This document shows positions 49,544-58,756 of a stretch of 64,000 nt of DNA, one piece after another. The stretch comes from Archangium gephyra (lineage in GTDB: Bacteria; Myxococcota; Myxococcia; Myxococcales; Myxococcaceae): contig NZ_CP011509.1 in assembly GCF_001027285.1 (NCBI RefSeq), positions 1,806,501 to 1,870,500 on the forward strand. The letters are read 5' to 3'. Position numbers and translations under genes: made by a program. Numbering within the stretch: position 1 is the stretch's first letter; each line of letters starts with the position of its first letter. A model generated the notes under the pieces. That model saw nothing but the letters and a program-made list of their open reading frames with translations. It was not told the DNA's origin and did not search any database.

Positions 49544-51625
49544 GTGGCGTCGTTCATCCGTCTGGGGGTGCTCGCACTGATGCTGGTGCTCGCCGCCTGC
49601 GGCCAGCGCGGCTCGCGCGAGGCGCGCACGGACGGAGGGCTCCCCGTGGGGAGGGGCGGGCAGGGGCTCGGTGGCACCTGTGCCGGGCAGCAGTCGTTCC
49701 TCATTGGCAGTGGCATCCATGACATCACCGGCCCCGCCGCCGAGGTGGGGATGATGGGGTACGTGGAGCTGAAGCAGCAGACGGCCGGCATCCACCAGCG
49801 CCTGCGCTCGCGCGCCTTCGTCATCGCCTCGCCGTGCAACGGCAAGCGCGTGGTGTTCGTGAGCGCGGACCTGGGCATGGTGTTCCAGGGCGTGAAGCAG
49901 GAGGTGGTGCGCCGGTTGAAGGCCGCCTTCGGGCCGCTCTACTCGGACGACAACGTGCTGCTGAGCGCCACGCACACGCACAGCGGGCCCGGGGGCTACT
50001 CGCACTACGCCCTCTACAACCTGAGCACGTTCGGCTTCGAGCCCAGGAACTTCGAGCTCATCGTCCAGGGCATCTACCAGTCCATCGTCCGCGCGCACGA
50101 GCACCTGGCGCCGGGCCACATCACCCTCGCGGCGGGGGACCTGCCCGACGCGAGCCGCAACCGCTCGCCCGAGGCCTACCAGCTCAACCCGCCCGAGGAG
50201 CGTGCGCGCTACGCGGACGACACGGACAAGCGGATGACGCTCCTGCGCTTCACGAAGGACTCGGGCGCGGAGGTGGGGCTCATCAACTGGTTCGCGGTGC
50301 ACCCCACGTCCATGGGGCAGGAGAACCGGTACATCAGCGGCGACAACAAGGGCTACGCCTCCTATCTCTTCGAGAAGGCGAAGGGCACGCGCTACGACGC
50401 CACCGGGGACACCTTCGTGGCGGCCTTCGCGCAGGCCAACGAGGGGGATGTGACGCCCAACATCTTCGGCGGCGAGGACGGGGGTGGCCGGGACGACTTC
50501 GAGAGCACGGCGCTCTCCGGCCGCAAGCAGTACGAGCGCGCCGCCTCCCTCTACGCGAGCGCCAGCCAGCCCCTCACCGGCGGCGTGGACTTCCGGCACG
50601 TGTACGTGAAGATGGATGACGTGGAGGTGCGGCCCGCCTTCACGGGAGGCCCTCCGGCGCACACCTGCACGGCGGCCTTCGGCCTCTCCATGCTGTCGGG
50701 CGCGGAGGACGGGCCGGGCGTGGGAGGAGGCGAGGGCGCGACGTGTGCCGCCATCCACGACCTGTGGAGCGCCTTCACCTGCACCACCACCACCACGGCC
50801 TGTCAGGCGGAGAAGCCCATCGTGCTGGAGATGGGCTCGATGAAGCCCTTCCCGTGGAGTCCCGAGGTGCTGCCCCTGCAGCTCGTCACGCTGGGCAACG
50901 TGGCGCTGGTGGCGGTGCCCTTCGAGCTGACCACCATGGCGGGGCGCCGCCTGCGCGAGACGGTGCGGGCGCGGCTGGAGCCCGCGGGGGTGACGGAGGT
51001 GGTCATCGCCGGCCTGTCCAACGCCTACGCCGGCTACGTGGCCACGCGCGAGGAGTACGCCCGGCAGGAGTACGAGGGCGCCTCCACCCAGTTCGGGCCC
51101 TGGACGCTGGCGGCGCTCCAGCAGGAGTTCGACGCGCTGGCGGTGGCCCTGCGCGAGGGCGTGTCCGTGTCTCCGGGGCCCACGCCGCGCGACCTGTGCC
51201 ACCAGCAGGGCCGGCTGCGGCCCGGAGTGCTCCTCGACGACAAGCCGCTGTGGGCACGCTTCGGAGGCGTCTTCTCCGACGCGCGTGAAGCCTATTCGCG
51301 GGGCGAGACGGTGCGCGTCACCTTCTGGGGCGGGCACCCGAAGAACAATCCGCGTCTCCAGGGCACCTTCCTGCGCGTGCAGCGCCGCGCGGGCCTGCTC
51401 TGGGAGGACGTGGCGTACGACTGGGACTGGGAGACGAAGTACACGTGGCGGCGCAGCTACTGCATGCCCACCCTGGCCTGCTCGCACGTCCTCATCGAGT
51501 GGGCCATTCCCCCGGACGCCGTTCCCGGCACCTACCGCATCGTCCACGAGGGCGACTGGAAGTCCGGCTGGGATGGCCGGGTGCGCCCGTACCGGGGCAC
51601 CTCGCGCACCTTCACGGTGGAGTGA
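49544..51625 (+). CDS. Neutral/alkaline ceramidase lipoprotein
   Basis: 693 aa. The lipobox LVLAACG marks a lipoprotein. Family motifs are strong: THTHSGPGGYSHY (zinc His), NRSPEAYQLNP with Ser208 as nucleophile position, INWFAVHPTSM, and NAYAGYVATREEYARQEYEG near the C-terminal domain. It cleaves the amide bond of ceramides to sphingoid base and fatty acid, presumably at the cell surface. Myxobacteria make ceramide lipids, so remodelling of own lipids or attack on prey lipids are both possible. The GTG at 49544 follows GGAGG. Confidence 0.93.
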   Translation: MASFIRLGVLALMLVLAACGQRGSREARTDGGLPVGRGGQGLGGTCAGQQSFLIGSGIHDITGPAAEVGMMGYVELKQQTAGIHQRLRSRAFVIASPCNGKRVVFVSADLGMVFQGVKQEVVRRLKAAFGPLYSDDNVLLSATHTHSGPGGYSHYALYNLSTFGFEPRNFELIVQGIYQSIVRAHEHLAPGHITLAAGDLPDASRNRSPEAYQLNPPEERARYADDTDKRMTLLRFTKDSGAEVGLINWFAVHPTSMGQENRYISGDNKGYASYLFEKAKGTRYDATGDTFVAAFAQANEGDVTPNIFGGEDGGGRDDFESTALSGRKQYERAASLYASASQPLTGGVDFRHVYVKMDDVEVRPAFTGGPPAHTCTAAFGLSMLSGAEDGPGVGGGEGATCAAIHDLWSAFTCTTTTTACQAEKPIVLEMGSMKPFPWSPEVLPLQLVTLGNVALVAVPFELTTMAGRRLRETVRARLEPAGVTEVVIAGLSNAYAGYVATREEYARQEYEGASTQFGPWTLAALQQEFDALAVALREGVSVSPGPTPRDLCHQQGRLRPGVLLDDKPLWARFGGVFSDAREAYSRGETVRVTFWGGHPKNNPRLQGTFLRVQRRAGLLWEDVAYDWDWETKYTWRRSYCMPTLACSHVLIEWAIPPDAVPGTYRIVHEGDWKSGWDGRVRPYRGTSRTFTVE

Positions 51626-51631
51626 AGGCGC

Positions 51632-52447
51632 TCAGCTGCAGCTCCGGTCCGCGTTGCAGCTCCTGTTGCACTTGCGGCAGGACTCACCGCCCTTGCCGCA
51701 CTTGTCCTTGAGGTTGCCCGGCTCGCAGACGTTGTTCAGGCAGCAGCCCGCGCACGAGTTGGCGGTGCACCGGCACGTCCCGTCCACGCACTCCTGGCCC
51801 TGGGCGCAGGGGCCACTGCTTCCGCACTTGCACTGCCCACCCACGCAGCGGTCCACTGTCTGGTCGCTGCACGCGGGATTGGAGCCGCAGACACAGACGC
51901 CGCGGGCATCGCACGTGTCCGAGCGCTGGGAGTCACACACCGCGCAGGTGTTGCCGCCCGCGCCGCAGCTCTCCAGGGAGGCGGTGGTGCAGACGCCGTC
52001 CTTGCAGCACCCCGTGCACCCCAGACAGAAGGTGTCCGGGTTGGAGGGCTCCAGCCGCAGGGTGACATCCACCTCGTACCCGTCGCGCAGCTGCACGGTG
52101 CCCTCGCCCTGGGCCACCACGCCTCCATCGCGCAGGCCCTCGACGTACACCTTCGCCTGCGTGCCGCTGGTGACGCCGTCTCCCAGCACCACGCGCAGCG
52201 TCTCCCCGCTGGAGAGCAGCCGCGACGGTTGCTCCGGAAGCACGTGGGGCCCGAAGGGCGCTCCTGGCTGTACCGCGCCCCACACCCGTACCTGGGTGAG
52301 CAGCAGCGTGGGATCGAACTCCGTGGTGACGTAGAGCGCCGTGCCCGAGGCCGTGCCCGAATCCCGGCACGCTCCCAGCAGCAACACGGCGCACACGAGC
52401 ACCAGCTTCCAACCCCCCCGGGTCGCCGTATCAGGTCCGCGCATCAT
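51632..52447 (-). CDS. Cys-rich lipoprotein
   Basis: About 271 aa. The lipobox VLLLGAC follows a hydrophobic signal. Residues about 25-135 form a strand-rich domain; the C-terminal half contains about 30 Cys in short loops (CLGCTGCCKDGVC, CVCGSNPACS, CKCGSSGPCAQGQECVDG), resembling the dickkopf/EGF-like stalks common in myxobacterial surface proteins. Function unknown. It converges with the ceramidase gene, whose stop is 6 bp away. Start codon is uncertain: ATG 52447 is used, 52456 and 52468 are alternatives. Confidence 0.75.
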   Translation of the reverse strand: MMRGPDTATRGGWKLVLVCAVLLLGACRDSGTASGTALYVTTEFDPTLLLTQVRVWGAVQPGAPFGPHVLPEQPSRLLSSGETLRVVLGDGVTSGTQAKVYVEGLRDGGVVAQGEGTVQLRDGYEVDVTLRLEPSNPDTFCLGCTGCCKDGVCTTASLESCGAGGNTCAVCDSQRSDTCDARGVCVCGSNPACSDQTVDRCVGGQCKCGSSGPCAQGQECVDGTCRCTANSCAGCCLNNVCEPGNLKDKCGKGGESCRKCNRSCNADRSCS

Positions 52448-52562
52448 GGCGCACATGAGGGTATTCATTGCGCACAGGCCGCGTCGTGTACTGGGGTCGC
52501 ACCCGTCCAGCGCCGGACGTTCCCACCCCCTGGAGTGATGGGAAGCGGACATCCGGAGTGTC

Positions 52563-53993
52563 TCAAAGCTGCGCGAGGGCTTCTTTCGGGGCCCCGGAGC
52601 GTGCGGCGGCGGACGGTCGGTGCGGCGGGTGCAGCCGCATCAGCAGCTCTCTCAGCCGGGGCGAGGGGTTGAGGAACTGGAGGCCCACGCCCGGAGACAT
52701 GCGCCAGGCGCGCGCCTGGGCCGAGTCCACGTGCCGTACCACCTCGCCCACGCACTCCACCTCCTCGCCGCCGATCAGCAGGGTGAACTCGAGGCGGGTG
52801 AAGATTTGAGGGAAGGGCTCGGCGCAGCACATGAAGAGGCCACCGCGGCTGAGCTCGCTGCAGTGCACCACCACCGAGCTGGCGTCCCGGGCGCTGCGCA
52901 CGCGGGCCGTCCAGGTGGGCGGTGGGGTGGGATCATTCGGATCCGGCAGCGTCGGGAGCCTGGGAATGGGCGTGTTGCCGGGCTCGGAGGGCACTTGCGC
53001 GGCCTGGGCCAGCCGGGTGGCATGGGGCCGCGAGGCGGGCTCGGGCTGCACGGAGGCGAGCAGGGCCTTCTTGAAGTCGAGTGCGTTGGCGAAGCGCTCC
53101 GCGGGGCTCCGGGCCAGGGCGCGCAGCAGGACGCGGGAGAGTGCCTCCGGCACCTGGGGCGCCAGCTCATGGGGAGCGCGCAGGGGCGGAGGCGGCTCCG
53201 AGGAGAGCACCAGCTCCGCGAGCTGTCCGCGCGGGTAGGGCAGCTGGCCGGTGACGAGCAGGTAACCCGTCACGCCCAGCGAGTAGACGTCCGCGCGCCC
53301 ATCCACGGGCTGGCCCGCCCACTGCTCCGGGGCCATATACGCGGGGGTGCCGAACACCTGCCCGGCCATCGTCTGTTCCGGGTTGCCAGCGCCGTGCAGC
53401 GCCTTGGCCACGCCGAAGTCGAGCACCTTGAGCGTGGGGCGCTCGCCCGGGCGCTCCATCATGAGGAGGTTGTCCGGCTTGAGGTCCCGGTGCACCACGC
53501 CGCTGCGGTGGACGGCTTCCAGCGCGTCACAGGCCTGGACGAGCAGCCACGCCACCAGCTCCGGCTCCGCGGGGCGCTGCAGCCGCGACAGGGGCACGCC
53601 GTCCAGGTACTCCATGACGAAGTAGTGCAGCCCGTCCTCGGACTCGTTGATGTCGAAGATGCGGACGATGTTGGGGTGGCCGATGAGGTTCACCGTGCGC
53701 GCCTCGGCGTAGAAGCGCGCGCGCAGCCGGTCGTCCTGCGCCATGGTCGGGTGCAGCACCTTCACCGCCACCCGGGCACCGATGATGGTCTGCTCGGCGA
53801 GGTACACCGTGCCCATGCCCCCGCTGCCCAGCAGCTGGGTGAGCCGGTAGTGTCCGAGCGTGCGGCCGCGCAGATCGAACAGGGCGGGAATCGTCTGGGG
53901 GATCTGCCCCGAGGACTCCGCTCCCGTCCAGGTGTCCTGCTCATCGCACGAGAATCTCGCGGGATGTTCTGACGAACAATGCTCGCAGCGCAT
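52563..53993 (-). CDS. Ser/Thr protein kinase with C-terminal PilZ domain
   Basis: 476 aa. A Cys-rich N-terminus (MRCEHCSSEHPARFSC) may bind zinc. The kinase domain (about 45-310) has the Gly loop LLGSGGMGTVY, VAVKVL, catalytic HRDLKPDN and DFGVA. After a Pro-rich linker a PilZ-like domain (about 365-460; ARVRSARDASSV, ELSRGGLFMCC, GVGLQFLN) could bind cyclic di-GMP. The fusion would let a second messenger steer phosphorylation. There is no membrane helix. The start at 53993 begins at the Cys motif; an ATG at 54029 is open. Confidence 0.92.
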   Translation of the reverse strand: MRCEHCSSEHPARFSCDEQDTWTGAESSGQIPQTIPALFDLRGRTLGHYRLTQLLGSGGMGTVYLAEQTIIGARVAVKVLHPTMAQDDRLRARFYAEARTVNLIGHPNIVRIFDINESEDGLHYFVMEYLDGVPLSRLQRPAEPELVAWLLVQACDALEAVHRSGVVHRDLKPDNLLMMERPGERPTLKVLDFGVAKALHGAGNPEQTMAGQVFGTPAYMAPEQWAGQPVDGRADVYSLGVTGYLLVTGQLPYPRGQLAELVLSSEPPPPLRAPHELAPQVPEALSRVLLRALARSPAERFANALDFKKALLASVQPEPASRPHATRLAQAAQVPSEPGNTPIPRLPTLPDPNDPTPPPTWTARVRSARDASSVVVHCSELSRGGLFMCCAEPFPQIFTRLEFTLLIGGEEVECVGEVVRHVDSAQARAWRMSPGVGLQFLNPSPRLRELLMRLHPPHRPSAAARSGAPKEALAQL

Positions 53994-54266
53994 GGAGGGT
54001 ACCCAACACCTGCAAGCGTCATGCTCCATTCATGAGAAAGCGGGGGACGCCCAGGCGGGACGCGGGGGTGGGAAATCAAGGTGTTGCATTGCCCACCAGC
54101 GCACGCCCCGGTGGCGCTCGGACGCGTTGCTCAATTCGTTCAGCCGGACGTGGGTAGGATTGATCAAAACTTCCACATCTCCCGGGTTTGGATGGATCTT
54201 CTGCTCTCGCTGCCCGGCTGCGGTGGATGTGCAAAAGGCGCGGGGAGCTCGGAGAGGGACACACAC

Positions 54267-54764
54267 GTGGTCATCATCGTCATGGGGGTGTCCGGCTCGG
54301 GGAAGACGACGGTGGGACAGCGGCTCGCCGTGGCGCTCGGGTGGCGCTTCCGGGACGCGGATGACTTCCACCCACCCGCCAACATCGCGAAGATGACCGC
54401 GGGCATTCCCCTCACGGACGAGGACAGGGCGCCCTGGCTGGCGGTGCTGCGGGAGCTGCTGCGGAACACGCTGGCGGCGGGGGTGCCGGTGGTGCTGGCG
54501 TGCTCGGCGCTGAAGCACTCCTACCGGGAGCGGCTGACGGTGGACGCGGCGCGGCAACGGTGGGTGTACCTGCGGGTGCCCCGGGCGCTCCTCGCCGAGC
54601 GGCTGAAGGCGCGGACGGGCCACTACATGCCGGCGGCGCTGCTCGACAGCCAACTGGCGGCGCTGGAGATTCCGGAGGACGCGCTGGTGGTGGAAGCCAC
54701 GGCGGACCCGGACACGCTGGTGGCCACCGTCCTGCGGGAGCTGGGGCCCTGGCTGCCCTCCTGA
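54267..54764 (+). CDS. gntK: Gluconokinase (GntK type)
   Basis: 165 aa. P-loop GVSGSGKTTVGQ, DADDFHPPANIAKMTAGIPL, and LACSALKHSYRERL are characteristic of gluconate kinases of the GntK/IdnK family, which make 6-phosphogluconate for the pentose phosphate or Entner-Doudoroff route. The GTG at 54267 has GGAGAGGG about 9 nt upstream and gives the normal family length. No gluconate permease is nearby. Confidence 0.93.
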   Translation: MVIIVMGVSGSGKTTVGQRLAVALGWRFRDADDFHPPANIAKMTAGIPLTDEDRAPWLAVLRELLRNTLAAGVPVVLACSALKHSYRERLTVDAARQRWVYLRVPRALLAERLKARTGHYMPAALLDSQLAALEIPEDALVVEATADPDTLVATVLRELGPWLPS

Positions 54765-54767
54765 GCG

Positions 54768-55880
54768 TCACTCCAACTCGCGGAAGGCGGGCCACCTGAA
54801 GGGCGGCACCGTCCAGCGCTCGCGCAGGCGGGCCTCCAGGGTCTCCAGGGTGCGCACGAGTCCCGGGAAGCCGTCGACGGGAGCGAGCAGGGCCCGGCAG
54901 CGCGCGAGGTGGTGCAGCAGGGCGGCGCGCTCGGAGAGGCCCGGGGCCCACTCGCGGTCCTCCTCCAGCACGCGCGGGTGCAGCCATTGGAAGAGATTCA
55001 CCGTGCGCGCCAGCGCCACCGTGGCCCGGGCGTGCACCCAGGCCGAGTCCGCCTGGGCCGCCTCGCACCGCGAGGAGAGGGTGATGCGGTAGGTGATGTC
55101 CGCGCGGGCGATGAGCTCGTCCGGCAAGGGCACGGTGACGAGCCACATCAGCGCGTCGTACAGCGCGTGGCGCATGCCCGCGTACTCGAAGTCGAGCAGG
55201 CGCGGGCCGCCGGGGGTGAAGAGGACGTTGGCCGGCGCGAGGTCCCCGTGGGTGAAGGCGAGGAAGGCTCCCGGGTTGGCGAGCGTGCGCGCCACGTCCT
55301 GCAGGTCCTCGTGCAGGCCTGGAGCCGCCTCGGCCTCCACCGCGGAGAGCCAGCGCAGCAGCCGCTCCTCGTGGTCCAACAGGAAGCGCGCGTTCTCCAC
55401 CCGCACCCGCTGGGGCCGCGGAGGCAGGGCCTGACGGACGAGCTCGTACTCGGACTGGAGGCCCAGGGTGCGCGCGTGGAGCTGTCCCGCGAGGCGCGCG
55501 GTGTCGATCAGCCCGCCGGTGGCCGCGCGGGCATCCTCTCCGCGCAGCAGCGCCTCCAGCGAGCGTCCCCGTCCCAGGTCCTCCAGGAGGAAGAGGCGCG
55601 CGTCCACGTCGGCCGCGAGCAGGCGGGGGCCGAACTCCAGCCCCTGCCGGGTGAGGAAGTCCGCGCCGGCCTGGTCATCCAGCCCGCACACGGGGTCGTC
55701 CCGGAAGTGTTTGAGGATGATGGCCGGCACGGGGCCGCCGCGCACCTGGGCGCGCACCACCACGCTGCGTGACTCGGTCTTCAGCAGCTCGGGCGCGCTG
55801 AGGAGCACCGGGCGGCCCCAGGCCGAGGACAGCGCACGGGCCCCGTGGGCCAGCAGGGAGGTGAGGTCCGGTGGGCTCAG
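54768..55880 (-). CDS. Aminoglycoside/choline phosphotransferase-like kinase
   Basis: About 370 aa, APH fold. Catalytic THGDLAPANVLF and metal-binding LLDFEYAGM are present; ILKHFRDD holds the likely ATP-binding Lys. These kinases act on choline, sugars, antibiotics or amines; the substrate is not evident. No ATG is available at the N-terminus. A CTG at 55880 would overlap the upstream stop (CTGA), GTG 55931 overlaps it further and GTG 55808 shortens it. It is coupled with the B3/B4 gene upstream. Confidence 0.8.
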   Translation of the reverse strand: MSPPDLTSLLAHGARALSSAWGRPVLLSAPELLKTESRSVVVRAQVRGGPVPAIILKHFRDDPVCGLDDQAGADFLTRQGLEFGPRLLAADVDARLFLLEDLGRGRSLEALLRGEDARAATGGLIDTARLAGQLHARTLGLQSEYELVRQALPPRPQRVRVENARFLLDHEERLLRWLSAVEAEAAPGLHEDLQDVARTLANPGAFLAFTHGDLAPANVLFTPGGPRLLDFEYAGMRHALYDALMWLVTVPLPDELIARADITYRITLSSRCEAAQADSAWVHARATVALARTVNLFQWLHPRVLEEDREWAPGLSERAALLHHLARCRALLAPVDGFPGLVRTLETLEARLRERWTVPPFRWPAFRELE

Positions 55881-56503
55881 GACCGCCGCTCCACCGTCGC
55901 CCCCAGCCGCTCGAGCAGCTCGCGGTACCACGTGAAGGCCCGCTCGGTGCGTCCCGGCAGGGCGTTGGTGCCCCAGAGCACGGTGAGGGTGCGGCGCGTG
56001 CCAGCGTGCGTCTTGGTGCGCTGGGCGTCCTTCACCGCGTTGGCGCAGGGGCCCTCCGCGTCGAAGAGGCACAGCAGGCCCCCGAGGTCGATGCTCTGCC
56101 CGGAGGCGTTGAAGACATACGAGGCGCCCGCGGGGGCGAGGCCGATGCGCAGGGGCTCCTTCGCCCGCTCCGGGTCCACCACGCTGATGGGCAGCCCGCT
56201 GTGCAGCGACACCGCGTTGCACACGTCCACCGCCGCGTTGATGGAGCCGAGCGTCCCATCCCCCGCCGCCCGCACCAGGTACTCCGAGGCCGGCTTGCTC
56301 CGGCCCGTGGGCTTGTAGCCGCCGTGGCGCAGCAAGTCGCGCACCGCGCCGCGCACGGTGTCATCGGCGCTCAGGGGCGCCGGGGCGTCCAGCTTCAGCA
56401 GCGCCACCAGCCACTCGGGCGAGGGCTGCTCGGACAGGGGCTTGGGGAAGGTGGCCTCGAAGGCCACCGTGTCCAGCAGGGGATGGGGGTCGACGGTGAG
56501 CAC
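55877..56503 (-). CDS. B3/B4 tRNA-binding domain protein (PheT-editing-like)
   Basis: 208 aa. It consists of a single B3/B4 domain as found in the editing module of phenylalanyl-tRNA synthetase β: VRDLLRHGGYKPTGRSKPAS, GSINAAVDVCNAVSLHSGLP, FNASGQSIDLGGLLCLF. Free-standing copies are thought to hydrolyse mischarged tRNAs or act on small molecules. The ATG at 56503 begins the domain. It ends 9 bp before... the aldehyde dehydrogenase gene stop lies at 56513 upstream of it, so the two are likely in one transcript with the APH-like gene. Confidence 0.85.
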   Translation of the reverse strand: MLTVDPHPLLDTVAFEATFPKPLSEQPSPEWLVALLKLDAPAPLSADDTVRGAVRDLLRHGGYKPTGRSKPASEYLVRAAGDGTLGSINAAVDVCNAVSLHSGLPISVVDPERAKEPLRIGLAPAGASYVFNASGQSIDLGGLLCLFDAEGPCANAVKDAQRTKTHAGTRRTLTVLWGTNALPGRTERAFTWYRELLERLGATVERRS

Positions 56504-56512
56504 GCGGTCCTT

Positions 56513-57952
56513 CTACTCGAAGAGGCGGCTGGCCATGCGCTGCATCTTCTTCGCCTTGTCCGTGTACGGCGGGAAGAAGGTCTGCAGGAAGGCAATGCGC
56601 CCCTGGCGCAACACCGCCCGTTCATGGCTGAAGGTCCGGAAGCCGTACTCGCCGTGGTAGTTGCCCACGCCGCTCTCGCCGATGCCGCCGAAGGGCAGGT
56701 CCGCGTTCGTCAGGTGCACCACCGTCGTGTTCACGCACGTGCCTCCCGCGGACGTCTCCGAAACGAGACGGTCCACCGCCCGCTTGTCCTGGCTGAAGAT
56801 GTACATGGCCAGGGGCTTGGTGCCCGAGCGGATGTGCCGCACCGCCTCGTCCAGCTGCTGGTAGCGCAGCACGGGCAGCACCGGGCCGAAGATCTCCTCC
56901 TCCATGATGGGGGCCTCCGGCTTCACGTCCGCGAGCACCGTGGGGGCGATGTAGCGGCTGGAGGCGTCCACCACGCCGCCCGTCACCACGCGCACCCCGC
57001 TGGCCACCGAGCGCTCCAGCAGCCCGTTCACCCGGGAGAACTGCGCGTCATCCACCATGCGGCAGAAGTCCGGCGTGGACTTCCGCGCCTCCTCCGTCTT
57101 CCCGTAGAAGCGCTCCACCGTCTCGCGCACCTTCGCGAGGAACTCCTCCTCCTTCGAGGCGTGTACCAGCACGTAGTCCGGCGCCACGCACGTCTGGCCC
57201 CCGTTGAGGAACTTGCCGAAGGTGATGCGCTCGGCCGCGGCCTTCACGTCCGCGTGCTCGTCCACCACCGCGGGCGACTTGCCGCCCAGCTCCAGCGTCA
57301 CCCCGGCCAGGTGCTTCGCCGCCGCCTCCATCACCTTGCGCCCCACCCGCGGGCCCCCGGTGAAGAAGAAGTGATCGAAGGGCAGCTCCAGCAGCGCCTG
57401 GCTCTCCTGCGCGCCTCCCTCCACCACCGTCACCTCCGAGGGGTCGAACACGTCCCGGATGAGCTGCGAGAGGAAGGCCGCCGTGTGCGGCGTCTTCTCG
57501 CTCGGCTTCACCATCACGCAGTTGCCCGCCGCCACCGCCGCCACCAGCGGGGAGATGGTCAGCTGGAAGGGGTAGTTCCACGGGGCGATGATGAGCACCA
57601 CGCCCTTGGGCTCGGAGTGCACCTCGCTGCGCGTGCCGGCGAGCAGCATCGGCGTGCCCACCTTGCGCGGCTTCATCCACTTGCCCAGGTGCTTGATGGC
57701 GTGGTCCAGCTCCATCAGCACCAGCAGCATCTCGCTCGTCTCCACCTCGGCCGCCGGCTTGCGGAAGTCCGCGTGGATGGCCTGGTAGAGCGCCTCGCGC
57801 CGCTCCACGACCGCGCGCTTGAGCTTCTTCAGCTTCTCAATCCGCTCCTTCGCGCTCGTCCTCGACACCTCCCAGCGCCGGGAGCGCAGCCGCTCGAAGC
57901 GCTCCTGGAAGGGATTCTTCCGGCCCTGCTCCTCCATGCTCACCACGCGCAT
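56513..57952 (-). CDS. Class 3-type (fatty/aromatic) aldehyde dehydrogenase
   Basis: 479 aa. Catalytic Cys is in GGQTCVAPDY and Glu in LELGGKSPA. The short N-terminus without a Rossmann lead, PWNYPFQLTISPLVAA, and the hydrophobic C-terminus (AFLQTFFPPYTDKAKKM) point to the coniferyl/fatty aldehyde group. The ATG at 57952 (MRVVSMEEQ) follows AAGGAGAGG. The open frame continues back through the TetR gene, but that part is a shadow. It lies 23 bp after the TetR gene and is presumably controlled by it. Confidence 0.92.
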   Translation of the reverse strand: MRVVSMEEQGRKNPFQERFERLRSRRWEVSRTSAKERIEKLKKLKRAVVERREALYQAIHADFRKPAAEVETSEMLLVLMELDHAIKHLGKWMKPRKVGTPMLLAGTRSEVHSEPKGVVLIIAPWNYPFQLTISPLVAAVAAGNCVMVKPSEKTPHTAAFLSQLIRDVFDPSEVTVVEGGAQESQALLELPFDHFFFTGGPRVGRKVMEAAAKHLAGVTLELGGKSPAVVDEHADVKAAAERITFGKFLNGGQTCVAPDYVLVHASKEEEFLAKVRETVERFYGKTEEARKSTPDFCRMVDDAQFSRVNGLLERSVASGVRVVTGGVVDASSRYIAPTVLADVKPEAPIMEEEIFGPVLPVLRYQQLDEAVRHIRSGTKPLAMYIFSQDKRAVDRLVSETSAGGTCVNTTVVHLTNADLPFGGIGESGVGNYHGEYGFRTFSHERAVLRQGRIAFLQTFFPPYTDKAKKMQRMASRLFE

Positions 57953-57975
57953 CGTGTCCTCTCCTTGAGTCTGTC

Positions 57976-58650
57976 TCAGCGGGCTTCCAGCCCGCGCAGT
58001 GAAGTCGTGAGCGCGTCCGTCAGCTCGCGCGTGAAGTCCACCCGGAGCGGCTCCAGGTGCGGGGCGGCCGCGTGCACCTCGCGCACCACCGGGGCCAGGT
58101 CCGCCATCTGCCGCAGCCCCACCACCAGCGCGTGCACGTGCAGGAAGAAGCGCACGCCCTCGCCCGCCTTCAGGAAGGGCAGCCGCTTCTCCACCAGCGT
58201 CCCCGCCCGCACCACCGCCTCCAGCAGCCGCTCCTTGAAGGTGCGCACCTGCTCCACCGTCACGTTCTGCTCCAGCACCGTCTGCAGCCGCGCCAGCAGC
58301 CGGGTGAGCGGCTCCTCTCCCTCCAGCGTCTCCGCCACCGTGCGCGCCACCCGCGCCCCCGTCCACCGGCCCTCGCTCCGCCCCAGCGCCTCCTCCAGCC
58401 GCGCGAACCACGCGAAGAGCTGCTCCTCCAGCAGCGCCAGGAAGAGCGCCTCCTTCGTCGGGAAGTAGAGGAACACCGTCCCCTTGGCCAGCTTCACCCG
58501 CTCCGCCACGTCCGCCATCTTCACCTCGTCGTACGAGGTGGCCCGGTACAGCTCCAGCGCCGCGTCCAGCAGCTGCCGCCGCCGCGCCTCCTTGTCCTCT
58601 TCCTTCCTCGCCCGCTGCGGCATCACCCGCTTCGCCGTGTTGCTGACCAT
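57976..58650 (-). CDS. TetR-family transcriptional regulator
   Basis: 224 aa. The N-terminal HTH is typical (RRRQLLDAALELYRATSYDEVKMADVAERVKLAKGTVFLYFPTKEALF, about 23-70). The C-terminal helical domain is ligand-binding. It is first in an operon with the aldehyde dehydrogenase, so an aldehyde or hydrophobic compound may be the inducer. The predicted promoter starts transcription at or just before its ATG. Confidence 0.92.
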   Translation of the reverse strand: MVSNTAKRVMPQRARKEEDKEARRRQLLDAALELYRATSYDEVKMADVAERVKLAKGTVFLYFPTKEALFLALLEEQLFAWFARLEEALGRSEGRWTGARVARTVAETLEGEEPLTRLLARLQTVLEQNVTVEQVRTFKERLLEAVVRAGTLVEKRLPFLKAGEGVRFFLHVHALVVGLRQMADLAPVVREVHAAAPHLEPLRVDFTRELTDALTTSLRGLEAR

Positions 58651-58657
58651 GAGTCAT

Positions 58658-58686
58658 TCCGTAAGAGGCGGGGACCCGGCTGTCAA
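58658..58686 (-). promoter_or_regulatory. σ70-type promoter for the TetR-aldehyde dehydrogenase operon
   Basis: Minus strand TTGACA (58686-58681) and TACGGA (58663-58658) with exactly 17 bp between. Transcription would start at about 58651, so the ATG at 58650 would be leaderless or nearly so. Confidence 0.6.
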
Positions 58687-58756
58687 GTGACCTGCGGTCA
58701 TCTGTTCACGGGCGGAGAAACTCGCGGTGGCCCGGCTGATGTGCGAGCATGTGGGC

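Noticed and set aside
48251-51547. 1098-codon minus-strand open frame over the PAS kinase and ceramidase
   Set aside because: Antisense to two clear protein families and without recognisable motifs.
55871-58468. 865-codon plus-strand open frame over the B3/B4, aldehyde dehydrogenase and TetR genes
   Set aside because: Shadow frame; the opposite strand carries three recognised families with good starts.
57953-58657. Upstream extension of the aldehyde dehydrogenase frame to about 714 codons
   Set aside because: It overlaps the TetR gene in another frame and is Gly/Ala low complexity; a Shine-Dalgarno marks the ATG at 57952.
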